Assembly (NCBI GenBank): GCA_043777675.1
Contig: JAYWHR010000003.1
Location: forward strand, 10,123 to 74,122
Length of the DNA stretch: 64,000 nucleotides
Source: JANMDU01 sp043777675
GTDB taxonomy: Bacteria; Pseudomonadota; Gammaproteobacteria; Burkholderiales; Burkholderiaceae_C
Direction of reading: 5' to 3'
The position numbers and the translations under genes were made by a program. This document shows positions 41,988-51,706 of this stretch, piece by piece. Position 1 is the stretch's first letter. Each line of letters starts with the position of its first letter. The notes under the pieces were generated by a model. That model searched no databases. It saw only the letters and a program-made list of their open reading frames with translations, and had not been told where the DNA came from.

Positions 41988-42773
41988 TCATTTTCCAAGC
42001 AGGCGCGACATAAAGCCACGCTTTGCTTGTCCATCCTTGGCCGCAATTAGCAATACAGAGATATTGTCTCTGCCACCGCCAGCATTGGCTGCATCTACCA
42101 AGGCTTTTGCCTTGGTATCTAGATCTTCTTGCACCAACATGATAGCAGCGATGTCCTCATCTGACACCATATCAGACAAGCCATCGGAGCACATCAGGTA
42201 AATATCGCCTACTTCAGAGCGGTGTTCGTTGGTCTCAAGCATCACCACGTCTTCAACGCCCAAAGCGCGCGTCACCAAATTTTTGTTCAAAGACGTCGCA
42301 GCTTGCTCTGGCGTGATCAATCCGGCATCAATTTGCTCTTGCAGCAGGGAGTGATCTTTGGTAATTTGAGAGAACTCGTTTCCGCGTAAGCGATAGCAAC
42401 GCGAATCTCCGATGTGTCCCAGCATGATCCGCCCGTCTTGGAACACCCCGACAACCAATGTCGTACCCATGCCAGTATATTGGGAGTTGGAGTTGGAAGC
42501 ATTGAAAATCGATCGATTGGCATTGTCAACACAAATCTCGAGCGCACGTCGTACTTCGCGGGCGTTTGAAATTTTGCCAGCCTGTGATAACCAACGGCTC
42601 ATTTCTGATTTTATAAAAGCTGTGGCCATGCCGCTGGCAACTTCACCCGCGTTATAGCCACCCATGCCATCAGCCAAAACCGCTAACTGCGTAGACGCAT
42701 CAAAAACGACAGAATCCTCGTTGTTGTCACGAGTTAACCCGGGGTCTGTACTAAAAGAGAACTGGTAAATCAT
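41988..42773 (-). CDS. PP2C-family protein serine/threonine phosphatase
   Basis: Cytoplasmic phosphatase of 261 residues from the ATG at 42771-42773; the frame is open upstream. Metal-binding residues are at GLTRDNNEDSVVF (about residues 12-24), LAVLADGMGGYNAGEVAS (about 31-48), CSDGLSDMV (about 188-196) and GGRDNISVLLI near the end. This is the standard prokaryotic PP2C set. It should reverse phosphorylation by the kinase encoded just upstream. The FHA gene follows after 25 bases. Confidence 0.93.
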   Translation of the reverse strand: MIYQFSFSTDPGLTRDNNEDSVVFDASTQLAVLADGMGGYNAGEVASGMATAFIKSEMSRWLSQAGKISNAREVRRALEICVDNANRSIFNASNSNSQYTGMGTTLVVGVFQDGRIMLGHIGDSRCYRLRGNEFSQITKDHSLLQEQIDAGLITPEQAATSLNKNLVTRALGVEDVVMLETNEHRSEVGDIYLMCSDGLSDMVSDEDIAAIMLVQEDLDTKAKALVDAANAGGGRDNISVLLIAAKDGQAKRGFMSRLLGK

Positions 42774-42834
42774 TGAATATTTGTTAACTATAACGGCTTT
42801 CAGGCGCTGGTCAGAAGTATGAGTTTGGATCCGG

Positions 42835-45537
42835 TTACTGTTGCCTTTGAATCTCATGAGGCCGTGAAGCAACGGTTTTCTCAAAATCTTTTGTGGCTTT
42901 GGTTTGGTCGCCGGCTTCACTTAAGGTCTGCGTCGCTAAAAAGGCCTGTGTGCTAGCAAACTCATTTGAACTTTGTGCGGAGGTCGAATGAGACGCTTGT
43001 CCCACTACTTCCCGCCCACCGACATCATTGAGCGAGGCTCGCAAATCAGTTGCGAACTGCTCACCATTTTGGTAGCGTGTTTCTGGGCGCTTAGACAAAC
43101 TCATGGCCACCACATCAGCGAGCTTCTGGGGAATATCGGCGCGAATGATGCGAATATCGGGCGCTTCTTCGTTGGCGATTTTATACATCAACTCAGCCAT
43201 CGAATCACCACGGAAGGGCAGCACGCCAGCCAGCATTTGAAAAAGCATCACACCCAAGGAATACAAATCAGAACGACCGTCAACTTTTTTACCGGCAATT
43301 TGCTCTGGGCTCATGAAGCTTGGCGTACCCATCACAAGACCCGTTTTGGTTTTGCTTGAATCAGTAATGCGAGCAATGCCGAAATCAGTGACCTTCACGG
43401 TGTCTGAGTCGTACTCATACATCACATTAGCCGGCTTGATATCGCGGTGTACGACATTGTTTTTGTGCGCGTAGGCTAGCGCAACCGACACGCGCTCAAT
43501 GATCGAGACGACGCGCTGCGGGGGAAGCAAATTAGTTTGTTTGCTGTAATCCACCAAGTCTTTGCCCTTGAGGAATTCCATGGCAATATAGGCCAAATCA
43601 TGCTCTTCGCCAGCATCGTAAATTGTCACGATGTTCGGATGCTGGAGGCGCCCTGCCGTCTCAGCTTCTCGGAAGAAGCGCTCGCGGGCATCAATGAGCT
43701 CATCGCCATCGAATTCTTGCGAAAGCGCGAGCGTCTTGATCGCCACCACACGGCCAATTTTGGGGTCTTTACCCAAATACACCACGCCCATTGCACCCTT
43801 GCCAAGTTCTTTTTCTACGCTGTAGCGACCCAACATCGGTTTCTCAACACCCCCGCCACCCAGCAAAATTGTGCCGCCAGCATGTACGCTAGCGCCGCCC
43901 AAAATCACGGTTTCGGACAAATTCTTCGCACGATTGAGTTTTTCTTGCAGGCCCTTGTAGTTTTTGTCCAGCGAGGCCATGTGTTCATACACGGCTTGCG
44001 CTTTGTTGAACTGGCGCTTGCGCTCAAAATCCAGCGCTAAATTGCCTAGGTTATCTAGTAAAGGAGTCGACGCAGGAAGGCGGCGGTATAAATCAAATGC
44101 TTCGTCAAGATCACCTTTTGATGCTTTAGCAAGCCCGAGCATACGATTCGCCTCAGCGGATTGTTCATCAGCCTTGATCTTGCCCGCTTCGGTGACAAGA
44201 AATCGCTTTGTCGTGAGCGCCAAGTGGCCGATCAGGAGCAACGCTGCCGGCAAGACCAGCTTGAGCCACATGGATGCACCAGAAAGAAGGCCAAACTCTA
44301 AGCCGAGCAAAAGCACAAACAGTACAGCTGTAACTCCTGCACTCATGCCTGCAGACAAGCGAGGCAAGACGGCAATCAAATAACTCGAAACGATCAAAAA
44401 TGCCAGCAAAGATATCCAAATCCCCCAACTTGGCTGCACGATGAAGTGCTCATTCAAGATGCTCGAGGTCACGTGAGCAATGGTCTCGGCCGGGCTCATG
44501 TCTTTAGCGGTAGGCGTGGGGAAGGTGTTGCCCACACCCGCAGCGGTAGCGCCGATGATGACGATCTTGTCGGCATATTTACTGGCCGGAATCTTGCCGC
44601 TCAGCACATCAAAAAATGAATCTACCTGGAAGGCGCGCTTATCTGTGCCACTTTTGTAGAACTGCGGAAGCATCAAAGCAGCATCATCAGTTCTGATTTT
44701 AAGTTTGCCAATTTGCACCGACTCACCAAAATTGAGCTTGATATCACTTGCGTTCAGGTTGAGGCTGTTTGCAGCCACTAATAACGACATCGATGGCACA
44801 GCCTTACCGTAGTAATTGACCAATAAAGGCTCGTAGCGCACAGCGCCATCCACATCAAGCCATTGGTTTAAATGCGCTACGCCAAATGCACTGTTTCCCA
44901 GTGAATCTAGAGGTTGTTGGCCTGAAATTGCTGCAATGGAAAAATTTTGGTTTTCGTCCACCGCGCTCTTGAGCGCAAATGCTGGTAGCGGCTTATCAGG
45001 CTTTCCCAAGGGCTCGCCGAGTTTATAAACTGATGGCAAAACGACGTTGCCTGCTTTCGCAATACTTGCAGCCAGCTTGGCATCGCTATCTAACGCAACT
45101 TCCGCCTCGGCAATCACTTTTGCCGCTTGCTCAAAGGCCGGCTGTGGGTTGGCTGCATCAGGCGCGCTTAAGACTTCTTTGATTTTGCGGATGTAGGTCA
45201 AACCACGATCTGTTTGTGGTTCAAAAAAGAAGGTGGTGTTTGCGATCACTTTGGCTTTTGCGCCAAAGAGTATGTCGGTCATTTGCGCGTGCACATCTCG
45301 GTTCCAAGGCCAACGGCCAATATTGGCTATGCTGGTGTCATCAATCGCAATGACGACGATTTTGTCGGATGGCTGACGGCTGTTTGATGTGCTGGCGAAA
45401 TCGTAATAACGGCGCTCAAGCGTGCCGATCAGATCGCCCATCTGATGCATAAGCAGGACAGCGATAACTACCAACACGCCAACAAACCAGTCAGCGCGCC
45501 AAAAGTTACCGCGTTTTTCAAGTGTGGATGTGACCAC
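42835..45537 (-). CDS. CHASE2-domain serine/threonine protein kinase
   Basis: Membrane-anchored kinase of about 900 residues. The start is taken at the GTG at 45535-45537, with AGAGG five bases before it; a TTG lies 18 bases upstream. An N-terminal membrane segment precedes a CHASE2 sensor (with DKIVVIAIDDTSIANIGRWP). Three membrane helices near residues 375-450 and a helical linker with a TPR-like stretch follow. The Hanks-type kinase domain (about 575-835) has GKGAMGVVYLG, AIKT, the catalytic loop HRDIKPANV, DFGIARI and APE-equivalent SPEQ. A low-complexity tail ends the protein. First gene of a six-gene operon with its phosphatase and an FHA reader. Confidence 0.92.
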   Translation of the reverse strand: MVTSTLEKRGNFWRADWFVGVLVVIAVLLMHQMGDLIGTLERRYYDFASTSNSRQPSDKIVVIAIDDTSIANIGRWPWNRDVHAQMTDILFGAKAKVIANTTFFFEPQTDRGLTYIRKIKEVLSAPDAANPQPAFEQAAKVIAEAEVALDSDAKLAASIAKAGNVVLPSVYKLGEPLGKPDKPLPAFALKSAVDENQNFSIAAISGQQPLDSLGNSAFGVAHLNQWLDVDGAVRYEPLLVNYYGKAVPSMSLLVAANSLNLNASDIKLNFGESVQIGKLKIRTDDAALMLPQFYKSGTDKRAFQVDSFFDVLSGKIPASKYADKIVIIGATAAGVGNTFPTPTAKDMSPAETIAHVTSSILNEHFIVQPSWGIWISLLAFLIVSSYLIAVLPRLSAGMSAGVTAVLFVLLLGLEFGLLSGASMWLKLVLPAALLLIGHLALTTKRFLVTEAGKIKADEQSAEANRMLGLAKASKGDLDEAFDLYRRLPASTPLLDNLGNLALDFERKRQFNKAQAVYEHMASLDKNYKGLQEKLNRAKNLSETVILGGASVHAGGTILLGGGGVEKPMLGRYSVEKELGKGAMGVVYLGKDPKIGRVVAIKTLALSQEFDGDELIDARERFFREAETAGRLQHPNIVTIYDAGEEHDLAYIAMEFLKGKDLVDYSKQTNLLPPQRVVSIIERVSVALAYAHKNNVVHRDIKPANVMYEYDSDTVKVTDFGIARITDSSKTKTGLVMGTPSFMSPEQIAGKKVDGRSDLYSLGVMLFQMLAGVLPFRGDSMAELMYKIANEEAPDIRIIRADIPQKLADVVAMSLSKRPETRYQNGEQFATDLRASLNDVGGREVVGQASHSTSAQSSNEFASTQAFLATQTLSEAGDQTKATKDFEKTVASRPHEIQRQQ

Positions 45538-45739
45538 AGCCGCCTCTCGCCTCAATTGAAAGTCACTTTGTAGAAAAGTGCGCTAAGTTGTTGTCCTGAT
45601 GAACAAATTTACAAAAACAAACTGAGACGATAACAGACGCGAGAGAGACAATCAAGGCACAATGTCACATATTAGCTGCGTACTGTTGCAGATAAACGCC
45701 AGCAGCGCGAGATACAAGAGCCTGCTCGCGCCCCTGAGT

Positions 45740-46438
45740 TTAGGTGATAGTCTCACCCTTTCTGCGCATTTCCAGCCATTTGGCCACCACCACGACAAGC
45801 ACTGCGCCTGTGACGCCTACCAAAATCTCTGCATTCGGAACATTTTCCGCGAACCAGACTTTATCTGCCGGATCGGTGGCAATCATGCTGCCGGCCAAAA
45901 AGCCCAAAAGCGCTGCGCCCAGCATGATGATGATGGGATAGCGCTCCATCACTTTCATGAGCAAGGTACTGCCCACAATGATCAGGGGGATCGACATGCC
46001 CAAACCAACGATGAGCAATATCAAGCGCATGTTTTCCGGTGCTTTATCAGCAGCAGCAGCCACGGCAATCACGTTGTCAACGCTCATCACCAAATCAGCG
46101 ATCAAGATCGTGCGCACGGCAGCTGCCATCGTGCCGTGTGATTTCACATTGGATTCGCCGTCATCGGAGAGCATCAGCTGCACACCGATATAAAAGAGCA
46201 ACAAACCGCCGATGATTTTCAAATACGGAATGGTCAGTAGCTGCACGGCCACAACAGTGAGTATCACGCGCATCACGATGGCAGCTGCGCTGCCCCAGAA
46301 AATAGCTTTTTTCTGCTGATCGGGTGGCAATTGCCGCGCCGACATGGCAATCACTACAGCGTTGTCGCCCGACAAAAGGATATTAGCCACGATGATGGCA
46401 AAAAGCGCGCCCCAGAGGGCTCCAGAAGTCAGATCCAT
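45740..46438 (-). CDS. TerC/YjbE-family membrane protein, third paralogue
   Basis: A 232-residue membrane protein with about seven hydrophobic segments. The acidic motifs are NILLSGDNAVVIAMSARQLP (about residues 20-39) and IADLVMSVDNVIAVAAAAD (about 115-133). It is a paralogue of the riboswitch-controlled gene at 29839, but no yybP-ykoY riboswitch precedes it. The 156-base upstream gap has only a sucCD terminator and A/T-rich sequence. It may therefore be expressed independently of manganese. The 203-base gap to the kinase gene shows no clear element. Confidence 0.9.
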   Translation of the reverse strand: MDLTSGALWGALFAIIVANILLSGDNAVVIAMSARQLPPDQQKKAIFWGSAAAIVMRVILTVVAVQLLTIPYLKIIGGLLLFYIGVQLMLSDDGESNVKSHGTMAAAVRTILIADLVMSVDNVIAVAAAADKAPENMRLILLIVGLGMSIPLIIVGSTLLMKVMERYPIIIMLGAALLGFLAGSMIATDPADKVWFAENVPNAEILVGVTGAVLVVVVAKWLEMRRKGETIT

Positions 46439-46540
46439 TCCATCTCCAATTGTTGTTTGTTAACTGAAAAGGTATTTTTGCCTAAAATAAGGCAGTTTTG
46501 CATGTGGAAAACCGCAACATTCCTGACAATAAGCGATAAA

Positions 46541-46574
46541 AAAAGCGGCTGTACCACATAGGCAAGCCGCTTTT
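46541..46574 (-). terminator. Intrinsic terminator downstream of sucCD
   Basis: Perfect 10-bp stem AAAAGCGGCT (46541-46550) / AGCCGCTTTT (46565-46574) with a 14-base loop. On the minus strand it is followed by a run of T. It separates sucCD from the terC paralogue. Confidence 0.85.
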
Positions 46575-46594
46575 AAGCCAAGAACTTGTTTTTT

Positions 46595-47488
46595 TTACAA
46601 CATAGCTTTGAGCAACCGCGCCATCTCAGACGGGTTGCGCGTGATTTTGAAGCCGCACTCTTCCATCACCGCGAGCTTGGCATCCGCAGTATCTGCGCCG
46701 CCAGAGATCAACGCACCCGCATGGCCCATACGCTTGCCGGGAGGGGCTGTGACCCCTGCGATGAAGCCGACGATCGGCTTTTTCATGTTGGCTTTGCACC
46801 AGCGAGCAGCTTCGGCTTCATCCGGGCCGCCGATCTCGCCAATCATGATGACCGCATCGGTGTCGGGATCTTCGTTGAACGCCTGCATCACATCGATGTG
46901 CTTCAAGCCATTGATCGGATCGCCGCCGATGCCCACTGCGCTGGATTGGCCGAGGCCGATTTCGGTGAGCTGAGCGACAGCTTCATAGGTGAGCGTGCCG
47001 GAACGGCTGACCACGCCAATCCTACCCTTGCGGTGAATATGGCCGGGCATGATGCCGATTTTGATTTCGTCGGGCGTGATGAGGCCGGGGCAATTAGGGC
47101 CGAGCAAAAGCGTTTTTTTGCCGCCAGCGGCTTCTTTGGCTTTCATGCGGTTACGCACTTCGAGCATGTCGCGCACAGGGATGCCTTCGGTAATGCAAAT
47201 CGCCAAATCCAAATCGGCTTCTACGGCTTCCCAAATCGCAGCAGCAGCGCCTGCAGGCGGCACATAGATCACAGAAACCGTTGCGCCAGTTTGGTTAGCA
47301 GCTTCTTTAACGGAAGCAAAAATAGGAATGTTGAAAATGCTCTCACCAGCTTTTTTCGGGTTCACGCCAGCGACAAAGCAATTCTTGCCGTTCGCATATT
47401 CTTGGCATTTTTCGGTGTGGAATTGGCCAGTTTTGCCAGTGATGCCTTGGGTAATGACGCGCGTATTTTTGTTAATGTAGATCGACAT
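46595..47488 (-). CDS. sucD: Succinyl-CoA synthetase alpha subunit
   Basis: TCA-cycle enzyme subunit of 297 residues that binds CoA and carries the phosphohistidine. Signature segments are TGKTGQFHTEKC (about residues 16-27), LLGPNCPGLITPDEIKIG (about 131-148), SRSGTLTYEA (about 163-172) and the phospho-histidine GKRMGHAGALISGG (about 251-264). Length is normal. It follows sucC by 9 bases. Confidence 0.97.
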   Translation of the reverse strand: MSIYINKNTRVITQGITGKTGQFHTEKCQEYANGKNCFVAGVNPKKAGESIFNIPIFASVKEAANQTGATVSVIYVPPAGAAAAIWEAVEADLDLAICITEGIPVRDMLEVRNRMKAKEAAGGKKTLLLGPNCPGLITPDEIKIGIMPGHIHRKGRIGVVSRSGTLTYEAVAQLTEIGLGQSSAVGIGGDPINGLKHIDVMQAFNEDPDTDAVIMIGEIGGPDEAEAARWCKANMKKPIVGFIAGVTAPPGKRMGHAGALISGGADTADAKLAVMEECGFKITRNPSEMARLLKAML

Positions 47489-47497
47489 GATGTTTCC

Positions 47498-48670
47498 TTA
47501 GGCTTTCACAGCGTTCACTGCAGCCATGACTTTTTCGGCCGCTTCAGCCATCGAATCCGCACTGATGATCGGCAGACCTGACTCAGCTAGCATTTGCTTG
47601 CCCAACTGCTCGTTTGTGCCTTTCATGCGCACAACCAGCGGCACAGAAAGATTCGTGGCTTTGCATGCGGTGATGATGCCGGTAGCAATCGTGTCGCATT
47701 TCATAATGCCGCCGAAAATGTTGACGAGGATCGCCTTGACTTTCGGGTTTTTTAGCATGATCTTGAAAGCTTCAGTGACTTTTTCAGGTGTTGCGCCGCC
47801 GCCTACATCGAGGAAGTTTGCCGGTTCGCCGCCGTAGAGCTTGATGGTGTCCATCGTTGCCATGGCAAGACCAGCGCCATTGACGAGGCAGCCGATGTTG
47901 CCGTCGAGCGAGATGTAGGCCAGATCAAATTTGCTGGCTTCGACTTCAGCCGCATCTTCTTCATCCAAATCGCGCAGCGCAACGATATCGGAGTGGCGAA
48001 ACAGAGCGTTGGAATCGAAATTGAATTTTGAATCCAGGGCGATGATCTCGCCTTTGCTGGTGCGATTCAGTGGGTTGATTTCCACCAAGGCCGCATCGGT
48101 GTCCATGTAGCATTTGTAGAGCTTTTTGCAGACATCAGCAAACTGCGCTTGTGAATCGGCTGGCATTTGGATGCCCTGGCCGATCTCTAGGCATTGCGCG
48201 TCCGTCAAGCCCGCTATGGGGTCAACATAAACGGTAATGATTTTCTCAGGGCGGTTGTGAGCGACTTCTTCAATGTCCATGCCGCCTTCGCTGGATGCGA
48301 TGAAAGCGATTTTTTGTGTCGCGCGATCGGTCACGATGGACAGGTAATACTCTTGCTGAATATCTGCACCATCTTCAATGTACAGGCGGCGTACTTTTTG
48401 GCCCAGCGGGCCGGTTTGGTGTGTGACGAGCTGCATGCCGAGGATATCTGTCGCGCGAGCTTTCACGTCTTCAATCGTCTTGGCCACCTTCACGCCACCA
48501 CCCTTGCCACGGCCACCAGCGTGGATCTGCGCTTTCACCACCCAGACGGGCCCGCCGAGCTTTTGTGCAGCTTCGATGGCTTCTTGCACTGTGAAAGCGG
48601 CAATGCCGCGCGGCACTGGCACACCAAATTGGCGCAAGATTTCCTTGCCTTGGTACTCGTGGATTTTCAT
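47498..48670 (-). CDS. sucC: Succinyl-CoA synthetase beta subunit
   Basis: ATP-grasp subunit of 390 residues providing the nucleotide and succinate sites. It begins MKIHEYQGKEILRQFGVPVPRG; further marks are AQIHAGGRGKGGGVK (about residues 46-60), EINPLNRTSKGEIIALDSKF (near 197) and LVNIFGGIMKCD (about 315-326). First gene of the sucCD operon. The 181-base gap to argC must contain divergent promoters. Confidence 0.97.
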   Translation of the reverse strand: MKIHEYQGKEILRQFGVPVPRGIAAFTVQEAIEAAQKLGGPVWVVKAQIHAGGRGKGGGVKVAKTIEDVKARATDILGMQLVTHQTGPLGQKVRRLYIEDGADIQQEYYLSIVTDRATQKIAFIASSEGGMDIEEVAHNRPEKIITVYVDPIAGLTDAQCLEIGQGIQMPADSQAQFADVCKKLYKCYMDTDAALVEINPLNRTSKGEIIALDSKFNFDSNALFRHSDIVALRDLDEEDAAEVEASKFDLAYISLDGNIGCLVNGAGLAMATMDTIKLYGGEPANFLDVGGGATPEKVTEAFKIMLKNPKVKAILVNIFGGIMKCDTIATGIITACKATNLSVPLVVRMKGTNEQLGKQMLAESGLPIISADSMAEAAEKVMAAVNAVKA

Positions 48671-48851
48671 GGGGGAAGTTTCCGGCTATGTGTCGTTATG
48701 AACGACGAAATGATGACGAGAGGGAGCTAAACTCATGCAAAATCGTTGGCAGCGCAATGCATAAGTTACTAAGCGATTTCAGCGCATAACTGTATCATGT
48801 TGCAATGCACCAAAACTGACATCTCGGCTGACATCCATCCAGGCTCACATC

Positions 48852-49787
48852 ATGGCAAAAGTATTCATTGACGGCGAAGCGGGCACCACAGGCTTACAGA
48901 TCCGTGAGCGGTTGGCGCTGTTGCCGCAAATTCAAGTGCTCTCGATTGCGCCGGAAAAGCGCAAAGACATTGAAGCCAAAAAAGCGTTGTTTAACGAAGC
49001 CGACTTGGTGGTGCTGTGTTTGCATGACCAATCCGCTATTGAATCCGTAGCGCTCTGCTTGAATCAAGCGCCGGCTAGAAGCCTAAAAGGCCTCGAACCT
49101 TTGAAAATGGTGGATGCATCAAGCGCCCATCGTGTTGCGCCGGGTTGGGTCTATGGTTTTCCTGAATTGACCCCTGAGCAGACGGTTGCGGTGAAAAACG
49201 CGCAATTTGTAGCTAACCCCGGCTGCTATCCCACGGGCGGTATTGCCCTCATGCGCCCTTTGATCGATGCGGGCCTGTTGCCAGCCGACTACCCGATAGT
49301 CATGCAAGGCTTCTCAGGGTATTCGGGTGGCGGGCGGCAGATGATTGAAGCTTACGAGCTTTCGAAAACTGCGCCCCCGCTAGAGATCTATGGCCTGAAT
49401 TTAGCGCACAAGCATGTGGCGGAGCTGCAAAAATACAGTGGCTTGACACGTCGCCCCATTTTTATTCCTACTGTTGGTAATTTCCATAGCGGCATGATTG
49501 ATCACATTGGCCTGCAATTTGATTTGATGAAGGGCGTGAATACCTTTTCTCAAATCGAAGAAGTTTTGAAAGCGCGCTATGCAGGCTGCGAGTTTGTCAA
49601 AGTTGTACCACCGCTTGAGGGCCATAAGATGGAACCCACAGCATGGGTTGGCACCAACATGCTTGAGCTTTCCGTTTATGGCAATGACACGCTCGGCCAA
49701 GCGGTGATGGTGGCTCGCTATGACAATTTGGGTAAAGGTGCCAGCGGGGCTGCTGTGCAGAATATCCGGCTGATGCTTGACGTTTAA
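48852..49787 (+). CDS. argC: N-acetyl-gamma-glutamyl-phosphate reductase, short type 2
   Basis: Arginine-biosynthesis NADPH-dependent reductase of 311 residues. It is the short type 2 form: MAKVFIDGEAGTTGLQIRERL cofactor region, ANPGCYPTGGIALMRPLI with the catalytic cysteine at about residue 118, and HKHVAELQKYSGL in the C-terminal part. The short form is common in betaproteobacteria. It stands alone, with a CNB-domain gene converging from the right. Confidence 0.94.
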   Translation: MAKVFIDGEAGTTGLQIRERLALLPQIQVLSIAPEKRKDIEAKKALFNEADLVVLCLHDQSAIESVALCLNQAPARSLKGLEPLKMVDASSAHRVAPGWVYGFPELTPEQTVAVKNAQFVANPGCYPTGGIALMRPLIDAGLLPADYPIVMQGFSGYSGGGRQMIEAYELSKTAPPLEIYGLNLAHKHVAELQKYSGLTRRPIFIPTVGNFHSGMIDHIGLQFDLMKGVNTFSQIEEVLKARYAGCEFVKVVPPLEGHKMEPTAWVGTNMLELSVYGNDTLGQAVMVARYDNLGKGASGAAVQNIRLMLDV

Positions 49788-49794
49788 CGCAAGC

Positions 49795-50442
49795 TTACGT
49801 CACCGTCACACGCTTGGGTTGATTGCTCATACGGCGCATCACGACACTGCCGAGCGCCATCACAAAACTCAGCGCAATGCTCGGATGCCGATGCGCTAAT
49901 TCAGCGTAGCGCATTGGAGAAAGTCCCCACAAAATGCAGCGCGTCTTTGCATGCACTGTTGCGTTGCGTGGCATGCGTGAGAAAAATGCACCCTCGCCAA
50001 CCACGCTACCCGCGCCTACTGAGGCCAAATCAACGCGTCCATTCACATCTTCCCGACTCACGTTCAAGACGCCTGCCTCAATGATGTACACCATCAACTC
50101 AGAGGCACCTTGCCGGATGACTTCTTGCCCTACCTCAACTTTGAAGGGTTGCAAATGTTCTGCAAAAATCGTCCAATCTGCCAAACGCAGTGTGAGGCGC
50201 ATCGCATCAAATTCTTGAGAGCCTTGAACGCTAGCGGCCAGCTTCACAACATTCTCATTGATCTTTGCTGGCTGAGCGCTGGCCACACGCTCACCGGGTG
50301 CCAGCACGCCAGGGGTACTAGGCTGGAAATTTCTGCTCGGGTTTTCAGCATCATCTTCGCTAACGCCGTAAAAACCACTGCTGAAAAAACCACTGCGTGG
50401 CTTATCCATCTCAGAATTTGTAAAGTCTTTTCTCTTCCACAT
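49795..50442 (-). CDS. Cyclic-nucleotide-binding-domain protein without DNA-binding domain
   Basis: A protein of about 215 residues (ATG at 50442; an ATG at 50409 is an alternative). A disordered N-terminus precedes a CNB domain (about residues 90-205). The phosphate-binding cassette is visible: GSVVGEGAFFSRMPRNATVHA, with the Gly-Glu and the Arg that contact the cyclic nucleotide. There is no helix-turn-helix, so it is not a Crp-type regulator but a small receptor or adaptor. The CHASE2 adenylyl cyclase gene 8.5 kb away is a plausible source of ligand; that link is inference. Confidence 0.8.
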   Translation of the reverse strand: MWKRKDFTNSEMDKPRSGFFSSGFYGVSEDDAENPSRNFQPSTPGVLAPGERVASAQPAKINENVVKLAASVQGSQEFDAMRLTLRLADWTIFAEHLQPFKVEVGQEVIRQGASELMVYIIEAGVLNVSREDVNGRVDLASVGAGSVVGEGAFFSRMPRNATVHAKTRCILWGLSPMRYAELAHRHPSIALSFVMALGSVVMRRMSNQPKRVTVT

Positions 50443-50591
50443 CAGCCAAGTTTGCGTCACTGCAACCGTGTGCGCAAGCAATAAGTGATGAGAAATTTAA
50501 GGTGATGTGTGAAATGAGTAAGTTCTTACTATATTTGGTGTCAGCGTGTGTGTCTTTTTTGCAATTTTCTCGCGATGTATTTGTAACAACA

Positions 50592-51653
50592 TCACGTATT
50601 GTGTAGTTGCTTCATCGCTAGCCGCTGCATGTGCTGGCGCAGACGTTGTAAGCCGAGATCGTGCTCGTATTGCTTCTCACGCAAATTCGCATCTGGCTCC
50701 ATAGCTTCGAGCATCACGCGATCTTGTTCCAACACATTCCAATGGCGGCTCTCTAGGCGATTGCGATAGAGGAAGCGCCAAGCATCGCGCTGCCAGCCTT
50801 GCACTTTTCGGCAGCGCCAAAAAAATACAGCCGTGGCTGCACTCTGGCCGGGCACGATGATGGGCGCGAATGCACCGATGATGGAAAAGCTGCCACCGGG
50901 CCCGCCGGTTTTTGGATAGGGAATTTCAAGGCGCATCCAGTGCACGCCGGTATCGGCCCATTCCGTCCAATCGAAATTCACATCGCGCTGGCCGTCTTTC
51001 TCAAACACGAAGCCTTGCGGCGTGTTGCGCAGTTTGAATTTCGCTGAAATGTCGCCCTCGCTCATGCTGTGGCTCATCTTGTGTAAAAAGCTGCCGTGCA
51101 TCGGATCCATCACGTTGTCGATCACGTATCGGTAGTCGCCTGCCCATTCGACGTAGCAGAGGAAATTGCTCCAAGTTGTATCGTCAGTGATTTCGGGCGG
51201 CAGATCAAGCGGCGGCGCTTCGTCGATATTGCTCGCGCTGTTAAAGAGCCACACGGCGCCAGCCGCTTCTTTCACATGAAAGCCAAGTGTGGCGCGAGAA
51301 TTTTCCAGTGGGCAACCTGGGCTGGCCGGTACTTTTGTCACCATGCCATCGCAGCGCACTTCAATGCCGTGATACGGGCAGGCGAGGCGATCGCCTAAAT
51401 TCACGCCCATTGAAAGCGGCGCGCCGCGATGCGGGCAATGGTCTTCCAATGCATGGGCAACACCAGCGCTGTCACGCCACATCGCGAGCTTGTAGCCCAG
51501 CCTTCTGAGCGCGCGAGGCTTATCAGTGATCCAATCGCTCGGGCAGATCGGATACCAAAGATTTTTCAGGCCTTTTTCGAGGGCGGCGCTGATATCGGCT
51601 TTGGTGGGGGCTGCTTTAGGGGCAGGTTTGATAGGGATCACAGTTTCAGTCAT
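50592..51653 (-). CDS. Rieske-type aromatic ring-hydroxylating oxygenase, alpha subunit
   Basis: Oxygenase subunit of 353 residues. The Rieske [2Fe-2S] ligands are in CPHRG (about residues 73-77) and CPYHG (about 92-96). The mononuclear iron site is VIDNVMDPMHGSFLHK (about 176-191) plus a later Asp. This is the single-component-type layout of PobA-like and demethylase-like enzymes, which need a separate reductase; none is nearby. It lies downstream of the extradiol-type dioxygenase and a small HTH gene on the same strand, suggesting aromatic hydroxylation before ring cleavage. Substrate unknown. Confidence 0.9.
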   Translation of the reverse strand: MTETVIPIKPAPKAAPTKADISAALEKGLKNLWYPICPSDWITDKPRALRRLGYKLAMWRDSAGVAHALEDHCPHRGAPLSMGVNLGDRLACPYHGIEVRCDGMVTKVPASPGCPLENSRATLGFHVKEAAGAVWLFNSASNIDEAPPLDLPPEITDDTTWSNFLCYVEWAGDYRYVIDNVMDPMHGSFLHKMSHSMSEGDISAKFKLRNTPQGFVFEKDGQRDVNFDWTEWADTGVHWMRLEIPYPKTGGPGGSFSIIGAFAPIIVPGQSAATAVFFWRCRKVQGWQRDAWRFLYRNRLESRHWNVLEQDRVMLEAMEPDANLREKQYEHDLGLQRLRQHMQRLAMKQLHNT

Positions 51654-51706
51654 GTCGTGCTCCGGTTGGGATGTTGACTGGGGAAGAGGTTGAGAAATTC
51701 AAAATG

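Noticed and set aside
45654..46193. Open frames antisense to the third terC gene
   Set aside because: They are His/Cys-rich translations produced by the opposite strand of membrane-protein codons, with no motif.
46439..46594. A third manganese riboswitch before the terC paralogue at 45740
   Set aside because: No GGGGAGTAGC or CAAGACC motifs; only a terminator and A/T-rich DNA.
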